This document shows positions 54,242 through 64,000 of a stretch of DNA of 64,000 bases, piece by piece. The notes beneath the pieces were generated by a model. The model was given only the letters and a program-made list of their open reading frames with translations, was not told where the DNA came from and ran no database searches. The stretch comes from Selaginella moellendorffii. Its lineage: Eukaryota > Streptophyta > Lycopodiopsida > Selaginellales > Selaginellaceae. The stretch is from the NCBI RefSeq assembly GCF_000143415.4, contig NW_003314300.1, positions 705,669 to 769,668 on the forward strand, given 5' to 3'. The translations under genes and the position numbers were made by a program. How positions within the stretch are numbered: position 1 is the first letter of the stretch; each line of letters starts with the position of its first letter.

Positions 54242-54630
54242 CTCTTTTATTATTAATATTATATATCATACTAAAAGTATTAATAAAAAACTTTATGATG
54301 ATATGGATTGTATATGGAGACATTCATGTATTAGAAGTATTCATGGTTCTCTAACATACAAAGTGGAGAGTTTTTAAAATCAAGTAATCATCAATTCATA
54401 TTATTGTTGCACTTGAATTGTAACCTTATGCTTTACAAAGGTAAGATTATATTTTGGCAAATAGTTATAGAATGTATTGGTTGTTATTTAAGAATTCAAA
54501 CTGATGGCAATGTTGTGTGGAAAGATAAATTTAAAGAAATGCTTTATGTGTAGAAAATACTGACCATGTTGTAGTATATGACACTATTAAAGAAAACTGT
54601 ATTTTTTATGAACCTAAGAATCTAGCTTAA

Positions 54631-55582
54631 TTATTATTTGGTTAATATCTGTTTATTAAGTTATATAAATAAGTATTTATTACTAATTCAAATATTTCCT
54701 AAGTCATAAATTTCTTTCTGTGCTTGGGTTTTGAGGTTAAGCTTCAGTACTAACTACAGTTTTGCCTTCTAGTTTGATATAAAACTCTACAATATATTTA
54801 TTACGAGATCATCAAATTTGGTACTAGCAATCTTTACCATGATCTTTTTTTGTTTGAGTATGAATGTAAGCACAACCTTATGCCAAGGTCTTTGGCAAGC
54901 AGCTAGATAAAGAAAGAAAAAGGCAATTGGGAAAAGCAAGCACAATAGTGCTCACTTAAGATTGGACATTATTTTGGCTGGAGCTGCCAATCTTACTGTC
55001 CCACTACCAAGCAATGCCCAATAGTTCAAACACTAATCTTAAGTTTTTATGGAGATTAATATAAGCATGTGATCACTAGCTTTATTTAGCACTCTTATTA
55101 TAGAGCTAGTACCTCAATGTATATCTGTTCAAGTTTTAAATTCATGAATTCATTTATAAATCCACAGAACATCATCAATCTTCAATACCTAAATCAAGAG
55201 CCCTAACCTTCACTCCACACCATGGTAACTCATTGCATACCCTTAAGAGATTGAAAGGGATCCCAATTGAGAATTGAGGATTAAGGGAGTGGCCCTATTT
55301 AGTGGGAGTGGAATTAAGGCCAATTTGATTTTTGCCCATGCATCCATGACACATAAATTTCCCTCTTCTCTCACAATAGCCAATGGGCATGCAAATTGTG
55401 TCAGACAGCTATTGGCTAAGACAAAACCTTATAATTAAAGAAATAACTTTTTTGACTACTACCCCTCCATTTGACAGCTACCAAAAAAGATTGGCGCTCC
55501 TATTATTATAGATTATTGTTAATAACAAAACTAAATCTTGCAAAACTCTAAATAATCTTTCAAGTCATTCCTTTTAGTTGCT
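54631..55582. other. AT-rich spacer between the two units
   Basis: About 950 bases with no gene or recognised repeat. Confidence 0.4.
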
Positions 55583-56330
55583 TACAATTGGTTCCTCTTT
55601 CAGCTTAATCACTTCTTATACCATAAAGGGATGACCACTATGGATCCTGAATATAAGTGGAAAATTGCAAGGTGCGTGATCTTGCAAGATGATACTTAGA
55701 TCATAGCAAATTCTTTTGAGGAACTTGAGCTGGTATAATTCCAAGCACTCTAGAAGGCCATGAACCATCGATGCATCAACATGGGGCCATTGCTCCCCAA
55801 CAGGTTCCTCAGCCAAAGAGGAGATTGTGATGAGTATTGCAAGGTGGTGGCTCCAGGTGTTGCAAGTTTTTGGAAACAAGACACCACTTGTTTTAAGTGG
55901 CTTGTTGGGAAACCTCCAAACTCAATATTGTAGATCTTGTTTGGAAGTTTCATCAAGTACAAGCTTTTCTAAAGGCTCTTCATCCAGGATGTGTGGATGG
56001 AATTAGGTCTTGGAGGGGATTTGCAGGGGCATTTCAATGCTAGGATGGCCAAGACAAGCCAAGAAAAACATAAAATGCAAGCTCTTGGTGGTGGATGGGA
56101 ATTGGGTTGAGGCTAGTAGAAGCAAACCAGGGTGGCTTCTACCAGGCTTATCCAGTGAGTGATGAGTGCTTCCAAGGTCTTGAGAGTTCTTGGTGATGAA
56201 GAAATGAGGAAAAGAGTAGGGGAGCATTGAGATTCTTCCAAGAGAATTGTGGAAGACCAAATTGGTTCTTCTGCAACACATGTAGAAGGCTTTGTGAGAT
56301 ACTTGTACAAAGAGTCTCTTTCGAAGTGTC
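55583..56330 (+). pseudogene. Decayed UGT copy
   Basis: Aligns with the intact UGT from exon 2 on: GGTTCCTCTTTCAGCTTAAT mirrors GGCTCCTCTTCCGGCTTGGT. It carries stops (GATACTTAGATC where the parent has GATGCTTGGATC) and TAG for TAC in the FGSV region. Exon 1 is missing, and a deletion removes the end of exon 2 and the first part of the PSPG box; the last exon then continues to GTACAAAGAGTCTCTTTCG. Most differences are C to T or G to A relative to the parent. Confidence 0.88.
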
Positions 56331-56411
56331 TTCCTACAGTGATACTCTTGCTTTGTAATTGGAAGAAGATGCAAGCTGGAATAAGCTTGAGGTGTTGCAA
56401 GATGGAATAAG

Positions 56412-56483
56412 CTTTTATAATTGTTATGGAAGAAGCAACTGTAATTGGAAGAGTAGTTGCTTCTTCCATAACAATTATAAAAG
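56412..56483. repeat. Perfect 29-base inverted repeat (hairpin)
   Basis: Arms 56412-56440 and 56455-56483 are exact reverse complements, starting CTTTTATAATTGTTATGG and ending at AGAAGCAACT; the loop is 14 bases (GTAATTGGAAGAGT). It directly follows the UGT pseudogene and is absent after the intact UGT. Confidence 0.9.
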
Positions 56484-56989
56484 ATTATTAAAATTACAGA
56501 ATTGAAAACATTTTTGGTTGAATTTCCATAGAATTAATATAAAGACATAGTAGTTATGAAATTTATTAAAATTTCTTGTTAAACAGAAAATTTAAGTGTA
56601 CATCATTCAGTGATTTCAACCTATTTTAATTTTCTTTTCTTAAAATCCTTTGAAAATTTATATTTTTATAAATTTTGAAATTAATAGATAGATGGATAGT
56701 TATTTATAAAAATATATATTTTATCAGTTTAAATATTTATTGTGTAAGAAGGTTAACATTGAAGCCAAAATATAAAATGCAGTTCTTAATGATTTCCAAA
56801 AGCAATATTACATTTTTAGCATTGGGATTGCTAACATTGCATTGTGGAAAAGTAGAATTACTGTTTAATGTGTTATATGAATATGTGTTTAATTCTTCCA
56901 CTTCTAATTAGTAGGGTTTGAGCAATGTAGAAATTCTTGGTTTTCTTAATAGTAATTTATTATTACTTATTAATCTAATTGATCAAATA
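56484..56989. other. AT-rich flank shared with first unit
   Basis: Aligns with 46900-47320 downstream of the intact UGT (TTGTTAAACAGAAAATTT, AGGTTAACATTGAAG, AATATTACAT). No gene. Confidence 0.65.
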
Positions 56990-57256
56990 AAGTTTATAAT
57001 TATAAGCATGTCTGTAATTTATAAACACAAGATTAATCTTATTTCATATCAACCATTAGATGATAGAATAAAAGAGATTATACTAGAAAGGGTTTAAGAA
57101 AGTTTATAAATTATAAACATGTTTATAAATTATAAATACAAGATTAATCTAAATGAATAAGAACCGTTAGATCGTAGAATATCCTAAAATATTCAAGGAT
57201 ATTCTAGGTATATCCACTACCATCTCAGTCCTCTTACAGGTTTGCTTAAGCAAACC
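56990..57256. repeat. Short AT-rich interspersed repeat, copy B (inverted)
   Basis: Its reverse complement matches 18203-18425: GCTTAAGCAAAC at one end, ATCTAACGGTT, ATTCATTTAGATTAAT and TTAAACCCTTTCTAGTAT inside. Confidence 0.6.
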
Positions 57257-58840
57257 AATAATAGTTATAGTTATAATTTCTTTTTATAAGAATTCTCAAA
57301 AAATTCTGAATAGAAACTTTTACAAATAAAATTGTTTTGAATATGTTTTTCAGGATAATTATCTTAAATTTAAGTTCAACTTGTACCCTACTAAACCTTA
57401 TATTATATGAAAGTGGTAAGATTTTATATCATATCAAGCACTGTGGAGCAGATTTACTAATTTACAGGGCTAGATAAACAAAGTCCAATTGTTTCAGCGA
57501 ATTAGCAGTGAGAAAGATGCACTCCTAGAGAGAAAGTAAGAGCCATAACTTTAGTCCTCTTGTTGCAAAGTTCTAATGGCTTTGTAGGGACATTCTCAAG
57601 GCTGAGTTTCATGTACTGCCAATCAAGTTGCTAGTTGTTCCTCCAAATTCTTCCAGGTAACATTTTCTCACATCTAGGACTCATTGTTTGATTCTTATGT
57701 CTAGGCTTAGGATATAAATTATTCTTGAAACTGAAACAGAAAATGAATTTACTTTATATGTGATTTGTCAACAGCCACATAGGATAATTGCTCAAGCTCC
57801 ACACTAGCATTTGCATCTCTCGAGATTCACATTGCTTTTGCTAGCATTACATCTTTCTTGTGGTTTCTCAACTGTAGTAATTATTAATTGTTTTATGCAC
57901 TTCTTTTTTCTTTTTCCTTAACTCTCTAAGAAGTACATTCGTAATATACTATGGATTACTTTGGAGAGCACTCTTTGTGGCTTCTCCCTCACCACCATCA
58001 CTACATCTCCCACAAGTGATCTAAGCAATTGATGGTGAGGATGAGACACTTGGTTTTTAGTTTCTATGCTGATTGGACTTACTGCTTTGTCCCTGGACTT
58101 TGTTGCAGGAAACAATGCGGTAAGTTTACTGTTCCATGACATGACAAAAATAGGGACAGGGATGAATATTCAACACTTTTTCTGGAAATGGGAGATGATT
58201 GGAATCCCAAAGGAACTCTTGCGCTTCAGTCAGCTATAAAGAACTTCTAGCCTCTCAAAGCCAGCCAAATGGCCCCAATGCTCAGCAAGCTAGTTGTTGC
58301 AAGAACACAATGGTTGAACTTCTTGCTTTGCTAGGACCAATGAGCAAGCTCACCACAAGCATGGCATTTCTCAAAGACAAAATGAAGCATCTGGAGAAAA
58401 CTTGCTAGAAGGAAATAAGAGTATACATAAATTTAATTTTAAGTTTATAAGTTTCTTTTTATGTGTGCATGACATTGCCTATTTAAAATAATTTTTATTG
58501 AATTTTTTAGTGAAATATTAATAAAAATAGTATAATCTAAATCAAGATAACAAACCATGAAACCACTATAAGCTCCTTAGGTGAAAACTGCTATCACTCC
58601 ATAATGTTTTCATTTTACTATTCCATATAATTATTAAAATAATCCAAACTTCTTGAAGAGTGTCAGTAAGATTATCTTCTAAGCTATTACTTATGGATGA
58701 ATCAAATTCAATCTTAAATAAACGGTTTGTATATTATATTATTATAGTTAATATATTATTTAATACATATATTATATGTGTGCCTCTTCTTTCTTTTTTT
58801 TTATGATGGCTAAACTTCTATTCCATCTTTAAATACTTAT
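57257..58840. other. AT-rich sequence, no assigned gene
   Basis: About 1.6 kb. Short ORFs at 57918-58142 and 58199-58408 (MVELLALLGPMSKLTTSMA) show higher GC and might be decayed exons; family unknown. Confidence 0.4.
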
Positions 58841-58849
58841 TTAGGCCGG

Positions 58850-60790
58850 CCAACTTGGATTCCTTGCTAGTATTAATTACAACAGTAACTCTACTTTTGA
58901 TACTTGCAAACAACTAGAGCCAAACACAAAAGAGAGGCTGAGATTTGAGAGAGAGGGGCTGCAGGTAAAACCACAAACCATTGCTGGAGTTGATGGTGGT
59001 TTCACTGTGCTCTGGCTCCACTCTTCTGAATGAGAAAAGTACCGTTGTCATCCTGTAAACTGAATCTGAATAACCGTTGAATCTGATACTTTCGGCAGAT
59101 GAGAGGCTGAAGAATATCCACTTTAGTGTGAAGAGACAAGTTGAGTGTGTTATCTGTGATCAAGGGATGCCCAGCCCTGCCAGAATTAGTGAGAGCAGAG
59201 ACAAAAGAAAACCATACATACCATTTGAGGTGCGCAAGCAAAGGCTCGTAGAGGTGACCACTGCTTTTTGCCACCAGGCAGGTACTTTTGCCTGAGTTCG
59301 AGGACTCGTCCTTGCTCTCCGCAGCCTTGCTCCACGGCAGCGAATTTTCGTTGAGAATTTCCAGGCAGCAAAAGAGCAAGTCTTTCCTCTCCCCCACATC
59401 CTTGACAAGCATCGCTGGCCTGTTTTGCAAGCCTTGAGCCTCCACCATCACCGGAAAAGAACCTGTCTCTCCGAATTGAGCTCTGAAAAACATATCCCGT
59501 TCCGTCTGAAACCATCTCTCCCACATCCAAATGTCTGGAGCGGCGTTGCACGTCTGGCCCAACCTTCAGCCACCAGTCCTGGCCTCTCCATGAAACTCTG
59601 AAAGCCAGACTAGTCTCTGTGTGTAGTGCAGTTCCTGTCACGGCAACCGTCATCTTCTCATCCATTCGGCTTTGCACTGAAATTTCTAAAAACTGTCAGC
59701 CTATAGAGTAGCCGCTGCTGGCTTTCAGCTCGAGATTGTGACGAGAAAAAGGATCCCTGGAAACGCTGCCCGCAGCTCTGAGTCCTCCTTCTTCCAATAT
59801 TTGCCTGTCAAGGGTTGCCCCTATCCACTGGACAGCGGGCATGTCCATGTTGATGGTAAAAAGATCGCCAGGAGAGTAGTCCCCGTCCGCCTACGGAAGC
59901 AAAGGTCCGTCTACTGTCTAAGGTTACTCGTGTGCTTGATACACACACTGCACCCTGAGTCCAGTCCCAACGAAACCGTACATCTCGCTCCTTCCCTCAT
60001 ACTTACTTCGGTCCAGAAACAGGAAATTGCCTGTGACCACGAACTGCCCTCGAGCGTCTTCTACTTTCAAAAGAGATCGTGAGTTCTCAGTCTTCTGCTC
60101 CACGGCGTTCGATCTGGAATCCATCCGGGATTCTGTAATACTGACCAAGCGACAATGCTGTTTCGCCTGACAGCGAATTGACCACTGTGATTTGTATGGG
60201 CACATTCCGTGCGCGTGCAATTGCCTTGGCGTAGGTGAGGAGAAAGCGGACCTGTCGTGCGTATGAGTCCTTCTTCAGGTCGTACTCGCTGCACCAATAA
60301 CTTACAAAAGCTTCCTTGTTCTCGGCAAAGAGACGAGAGAAAGGAAGATCAGGAAAGCCCATGTGGTCGAATTCCTCGCTGCGTTCCAGCTGCTTCCTCT
60401 CCACCCTTGTTGAGTTTACCCGGCCGAGGCTAGACTTGTCGTCTATAAGGGGGCAAGAGATTCGACAGATCCCAATTGCATGGAGACCATTTGCAACTCC
60501 AACTCCAACTTCTGCTTCTTGACTGCAACTCTCCTGGTGTTGTACTGGATGAACCGTTTGTCTAAATCCTCCAGGAACTTTGGAATACCTGGATATAGAC
60601 GTACCACCTAAAGGAATCCAGCAGCTTCTCTGTATCACCACCGGCGATTGCAACAGCTTCTTCAGCCTGTTCCACATCCCCAGCCGCTTCTACATTCTGC
60701 TTGATCTGGCGCTTCTCTGTCGGAGAGAAAATATGTAGCCCATTCCAACTTTTATTGTATAAACCTAAGGTGGAAGATAAGAACATTGGA
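58850..60790 (-). pseudogene. Unidentified degenerate coding island
   Basis: A GC-richer island in AT-rich DNA with protein-like text on the minus strand in switching frames: FSPTEKRQIKQNVEAAGDVE near 60700, DLDKRFIQYNTRRVAV near 60560, FAENKEAFVSYWCSEYDLKK and LLTYAKAIARARNVPIQITV near 60250, DARGQFVVTGNFLFLDRSKY near 60000, DYSPGDLFTINMDMPAVQW near 59870, MTVAVTGTALHTETSLAF near 59640 and RDMFFRAQFGETGSFPVM near 59470. Three stops lie between the 60000 and 59870 blocks. I do not recognise the family. The pattern suits a broken multi-domain gene of some 500-600 residues. Confidence 0.5.
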
Positions 60791-61079
60791 GGTGATCTCT
60801 ATAGTGTGGTTTTTGATTTGATGTTGTCACTTAGTATTAAATTAGTGGTCTATTAGAATTACATTTTGCTTAAATGTTAGTTGCTTCAAAATTTAGGTTA
60901 TTGGACAAAAAATAAGGTTTGATGATAGTGCTTCAATCAATATTCATACAATCAATTCTCACAAAAAATAAAAAATCAATGATTGTGATGAAAGATATTG
61001 GATTTGTATAACAATTTAGATTAATAAGAAAATGAGTTTAAAAATTCAATATCAAAAACCAATTTACTATTGAAGATTC
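60791..61079. other. AT-rich spacer
   Basis: No gene or repeat seen. Confidence 0.4.
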
Positions 61080-61310
61080 AGGGGGGAGGGGTTCCAAATA
61101 TATAATAGGGGTGGGGACAATTAATTAACAACGCTCGCAACGGTGCAATGCGATCAGAAAGATAATCTATAAAACGATTGAGATATTGTACTTTGCCTAG
61201 GAAGCATTGCACATTATTCACACATTTCGGAATAAAGAGCTTTAGAACAGCCATAAATTTGTCAAAATCAACTTGCAAACCTTTACGAGAAATATGGAAC
61301 CAAAGATATC
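61080..61310 (-). mobile_element. Fragment of gypsy RT connection region
   Basis: The minus strand reads LQVDFDKFMAVLKL, VQCFLGKVQYLNRF and DYLSDRIAPLRALL, matching the RT/RNase-H junction of the element at 49238-54241 (LQVDLDKLIAILKF, GKVQYLGRFVDHLS). It is only about 180 bases of element, without LTRs. Confidence 0.85.
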
Positions 61311-63021
61311 ATTTAGCTCCTTGCTAATCATCTTTATCATTATTCTTTATCTGGTTTGGGTTTAAGCTTAAGTTTTATACCATGTTATCTGGTGGAGTAC
61401 TCATGTCCTCTTATTAAACCACTAATATGCTAAAATAGCATTAAATTTTATTTAACTCTGTTTCATATACTACTTTTGGCATTAGAATATTGGATGCTCT
61501 TTGATATTGCTTCATGCTTCTACTCTTTCAATCTTTGGTTGTGAGTTGTTCTATGTTTTAATTCTTTCATTTCTTAGCTATATGTTTAGGAGTTTAGATT
61601 TATCCCTTTTTTTAGTGGATCAAGGCTCTAAAATTTAGGCTCCACTCCATAGTTATCATATTGTAAATTACAATAGGGTAAAAGGTGAAAATCATGTGCA
61701 TTATATCCATCTCCATTATTGAGAAGATCAAGAGGTTATTGCATATAAATGATTTGATGATACCACATGAACACCAATGCAATTTCATTCTGGGTTTTTA
61801 AATCTTAAAGAAAAGAAGAAATTAGGATAGCAACTAAAGAATCAGTGAAAGAATAAGTGTTTTGAATTATCTATATGTTTATAGCCTGATGTATGGTGAT
61901 TAATTGTTGAAATGTCAAAATATACTTTCAGGTTTGTAGTAAATCTTAATATAACCATTTTTATTTAAATTTATTATATAACCAAAACAGCTCCTTTTAA
62001 CCAAAACATTGTGGCAATAGAAAATAGTAATTATACGGGTTTGGATAAATTTCTAATTTGAAAAACTATTCAATCAATATTTTATTGTATAGCTTGCACT
62101 AGATATTAGAAGTTTTCTCTATGAATAGATTCAAAAAATATAAATTTCTCCAAACTATTAACACTTTAATTCATGAATTTTAAATTTGCCAAAGAATAAT
62201 ATTTTTGTGATATGACATTTCCTTGTAAATTTATGGTTAACTATGTTGATTGGCATTAATTTGAGCTAAATTGAACTCACGAGTTGAGATCAACTCAAGT
62301 TTGGACCATCCCCCTATATTATGTTTATGGAGTTGGCCATACATGTGATTGAGATTAAAGATCTTAAACATTGTATCATCTAAAATTGAATTATTATTAT
62401 CTACAATTGTTTGAACTCCTCCATAAAAAATGTTTTCCTCAAAAAAATATAGATATAATTGTAAATTGGTCATCCATCCTAATACTATTTAAATTTAAAA
62501 ACACTTAACTTACACTATCTTAAAACCTCTAATTGATTGGAAAAACAAAATAGGCTGTATATCTTTGAACCTTATGAATTATTTTCAATCTATTTCTTTT
62601 ATTTATTTAGCACATGCTCCGATACCAAATTATAAGCCACAAATTTTTCCTTTCCAATTTGCCAGCTTACCTCGTCTATCCGTCCAACACCGCCTTGGCC
62701 TTGATCATAGGATGAAATTTAAATATACTATCACCATGGTTCTTGGAACTTTAGGGTATAAATGGGGATAAAATAACCATTAAAATCTCTTTCATAAAAT
62801 AATTGCCTCTTTTCCAGTTGGTTTAAAGAGGGAGAAATAGAGTGTGTTACACTTATAATAATATGACAAAATAAAACTATCTTATGTATCATATTTATAT
62901 ATGCTATATGTGAAGAACATCATTTTGCATAGTAGCCACATTTACTATACATTTGGTTGATCAGCAAGCAAAAATCCAAAGAATGGACATATATAAAATC
63001 GTAGCTACCCCAGTTTTCTAT
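61311..63021. other. AT-rich sequence upstream of the lectin ORF
   Basis: About 1.7 kb. The part from 62325 on aligns with 48460-48880 upstream of the decayed lectin copy. No gene; short ORFs lack signal. Confidence 0.5.
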
Positions 63022-63917
63022 ATGGCATATTATAAAATTATTATTTTTATTTTATTAATATTTTTTATTGGAAAGCATCTATCAGTAAGAGTTGAAAGAA
63101 GTAACTCTAAAATTTTTCCTTTTCATTATAGACATACTATTTTACAAGCACTACTTATAGCAATTGATAATCTTGATATAATGAATCCTCATGCTAAATT
63201 ATATGCTGGAAAGTCACTTGAATATACATATAATGGAATTCAAGTTTTAATAACATTTTTATTTAAAGAAAAACCCCCACCTTATTATGATGATCTTTGC
63301 CTTGTTTTTCCTGAGCATGCAGTTTATTATTATAGTGGGACAGTAAAACAAATTCTTGAAAATTTATTAATACATTATATTAGTAATGATCTTGAGATAA
63401 TAAATTATGTTGTCAATGAATATATTACACAAACTATTAGTTTAGTCTTTAAAAATGGTAATGATGAGCAATTTTACTCTTTTATTAATAATATTACATA
63501 TCATGCTAAAAGTATTAATAAAAAACTCTCTAATGATATGGATTGTATATGGAGACATTCATGTATTAGAAGTATTCATGATTCTTCATACTTCTCTAAC
63601 ATACAAAGTGGAGAGTTTTTAGAATCAAGTAATCATCAATTCATATTATTATTGCACTTGAATTGCAACCTTGTGCTTTACAAAGGTAATATTATATTTT
63701 GGCAAATAAGTATAGAAGGTATCGGTTGTTATTTAAGAATTCAAACTGATGGCAATGTTGTGATATATGATAAAAATCATGAAGTTAAATGGACATATAA
63801 TATATATTGGAAAGATAAATTTAAAGCAATGGCTTTATGTGTAGAAAATACTGGCCATGTTGTAGTATATGACACTATTGAAGAAACTTGTATTTTTTAT
63901 GAACCTAAGAATCTAGC

Positions 63918-63921
<4 letters not shown>
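63022..63921 (+). CDS. Secreted AT-rich protein with C-terminal B-lectin domain
   Basis: An intact, intronless ORF. The ATG at 63022 gives 299 residues with a signal peptide (MAYYKIIIFILLIFFIG); an upstream in-frame ATG at 62983 would add 13 residues. Residues about 22-190 are unfamiliar: LYAGKSLEYTYNGIQVLI, DDLCLVFPEHAVYYYSG, NNITYHAKSINKKLSN. From about residue 205 a bulb-type mannose-binding lectin domain follows, with one exact site QTDGNVVIY and two degraded sites (HLNCNLVLY, ENTGHVVVY). Codons are extremely AT-rich, unlike the plant genes left of 46.7 kb. Such lectins bind mannose outside the cell. The decayed copy at 48.9-54.6 kb shows this is a real gene family, not chance. Expression unproven. 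Confidence 0.65.

Positions 63922-63924
<3 letters not shown>

Positions 63925-64000
<76 letters not shown>
63925..64000. repeat. (TA)n microsatellite
   Basis: Pure TA dinucleotide run to the window edge, starting a few bases after the lectin stop codon. Confidence 0.95.

Larger units (their letters stand above)
48880..54630 (+). pseudogene. Decayed B-lectin gene, split by a Ty3/gypsy element
   Basis: Left part 48880-49237 and right part 54242-54630 align with the intact ORF at 63022-63921: GCTACCCAGTTTTCTATATGG at the start, TGCTGAAAAGTCACTTGAATATACA, CCTTGTTTTTCCTGAGCATGC, TTTAGTCTTTAAAAATAG in the left part; GAGACATTCATGTATTAGAAG, AATTCAAACTGATGGCAATG and GAACCTAAGAATCTAGCTTAA in the right. 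The copy has several deletions (for example after GGCAATGTTGTG) and frameshifts. The retroelement sits inside the phrase TTTACTCTTTTATTA. Confidence 0.85.

Noticed and set aside
63925-64000. TA run as an origin or centromere mark
   Set aside because: Simple dinucleotide repeat; nothing else supports a special role.

Overview
This is a nuclear window from a land plant. The best guess is a lycophyte such as Selaginella. That is an inference from very short introns (often 45-70 bases), GC-rich compact genes standing beside AT-rich intergenic blocks, abundant intronless PPR genes and PPR debris, and plant families (DICER-like, INO80, class III peroxidase, RETICULATA-related, UGT, truncated haemoglobin). 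One assembly gap of 190 N lies at 36261-36450.

Region 1 (1-31.8 kb) is mostly ordinary, dense genes: the 5' end of a DICER-like gene (-), a single-TOG/ARM protein (-), an LEA2/NHL membrane protein (-), a TXNDC9-like thioredoxin-fold protein (-) divergently paired at 89 bases with a short RNI/F-box-like gene (+), a 4 kb AT-rich block, INO80 (-), a class III peroxidase (-), a small membrane protein plus NOC4 (+, only 84 bases apart, telo-box between them), an F-box protein (+), a TMEM131 homologue (+), an intronless protein with an integrase-type H2C2 zinc finger (-), and an S-repeat PPR protein (-).

Region 2 (31.8-38.7 kb) is a graveyard. It holds at least five PPR fragments, a SPRY/RanBPM-like remnant, one intact tRNA-Lys(CTT) and a 41-base tRNA-Lys fragment. 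Some PPR fragments can be traced to the intact PPR genes on either side.

Region 3 (38.7-46.7 kb) has a 1170-residue PPR protein (-), a RETICULATA-related plastid protein (-), a class-2 truncated haemoglobin (+) and a family-1 UDP-glycosyltransferase (+).

Region 4 (46.7-64 kb) is AT-rich and built from two related units: UGT then a B-lectin gene. Unit 1 has an intact UGT and a decayed lectin gene split by a ~5.0 kb Ty3/gypsy element with 175-base LTRs. Unit 2 has a decayed, deamination-like mutated UGT copy and an intact AT-rich secreted-lectin ORF at the right edge. It also contains a perfect 29-base hairpin, a repeat shared in inverted orientation with the promoter region at 18.2 kb, an unidentified degenerate coding island (58.9-60.8 kb) and a second gypsy fragment. 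Coding coordinates are hand-derived from splice signals. Gene families were assigned by recognising motifs, not by a database search.
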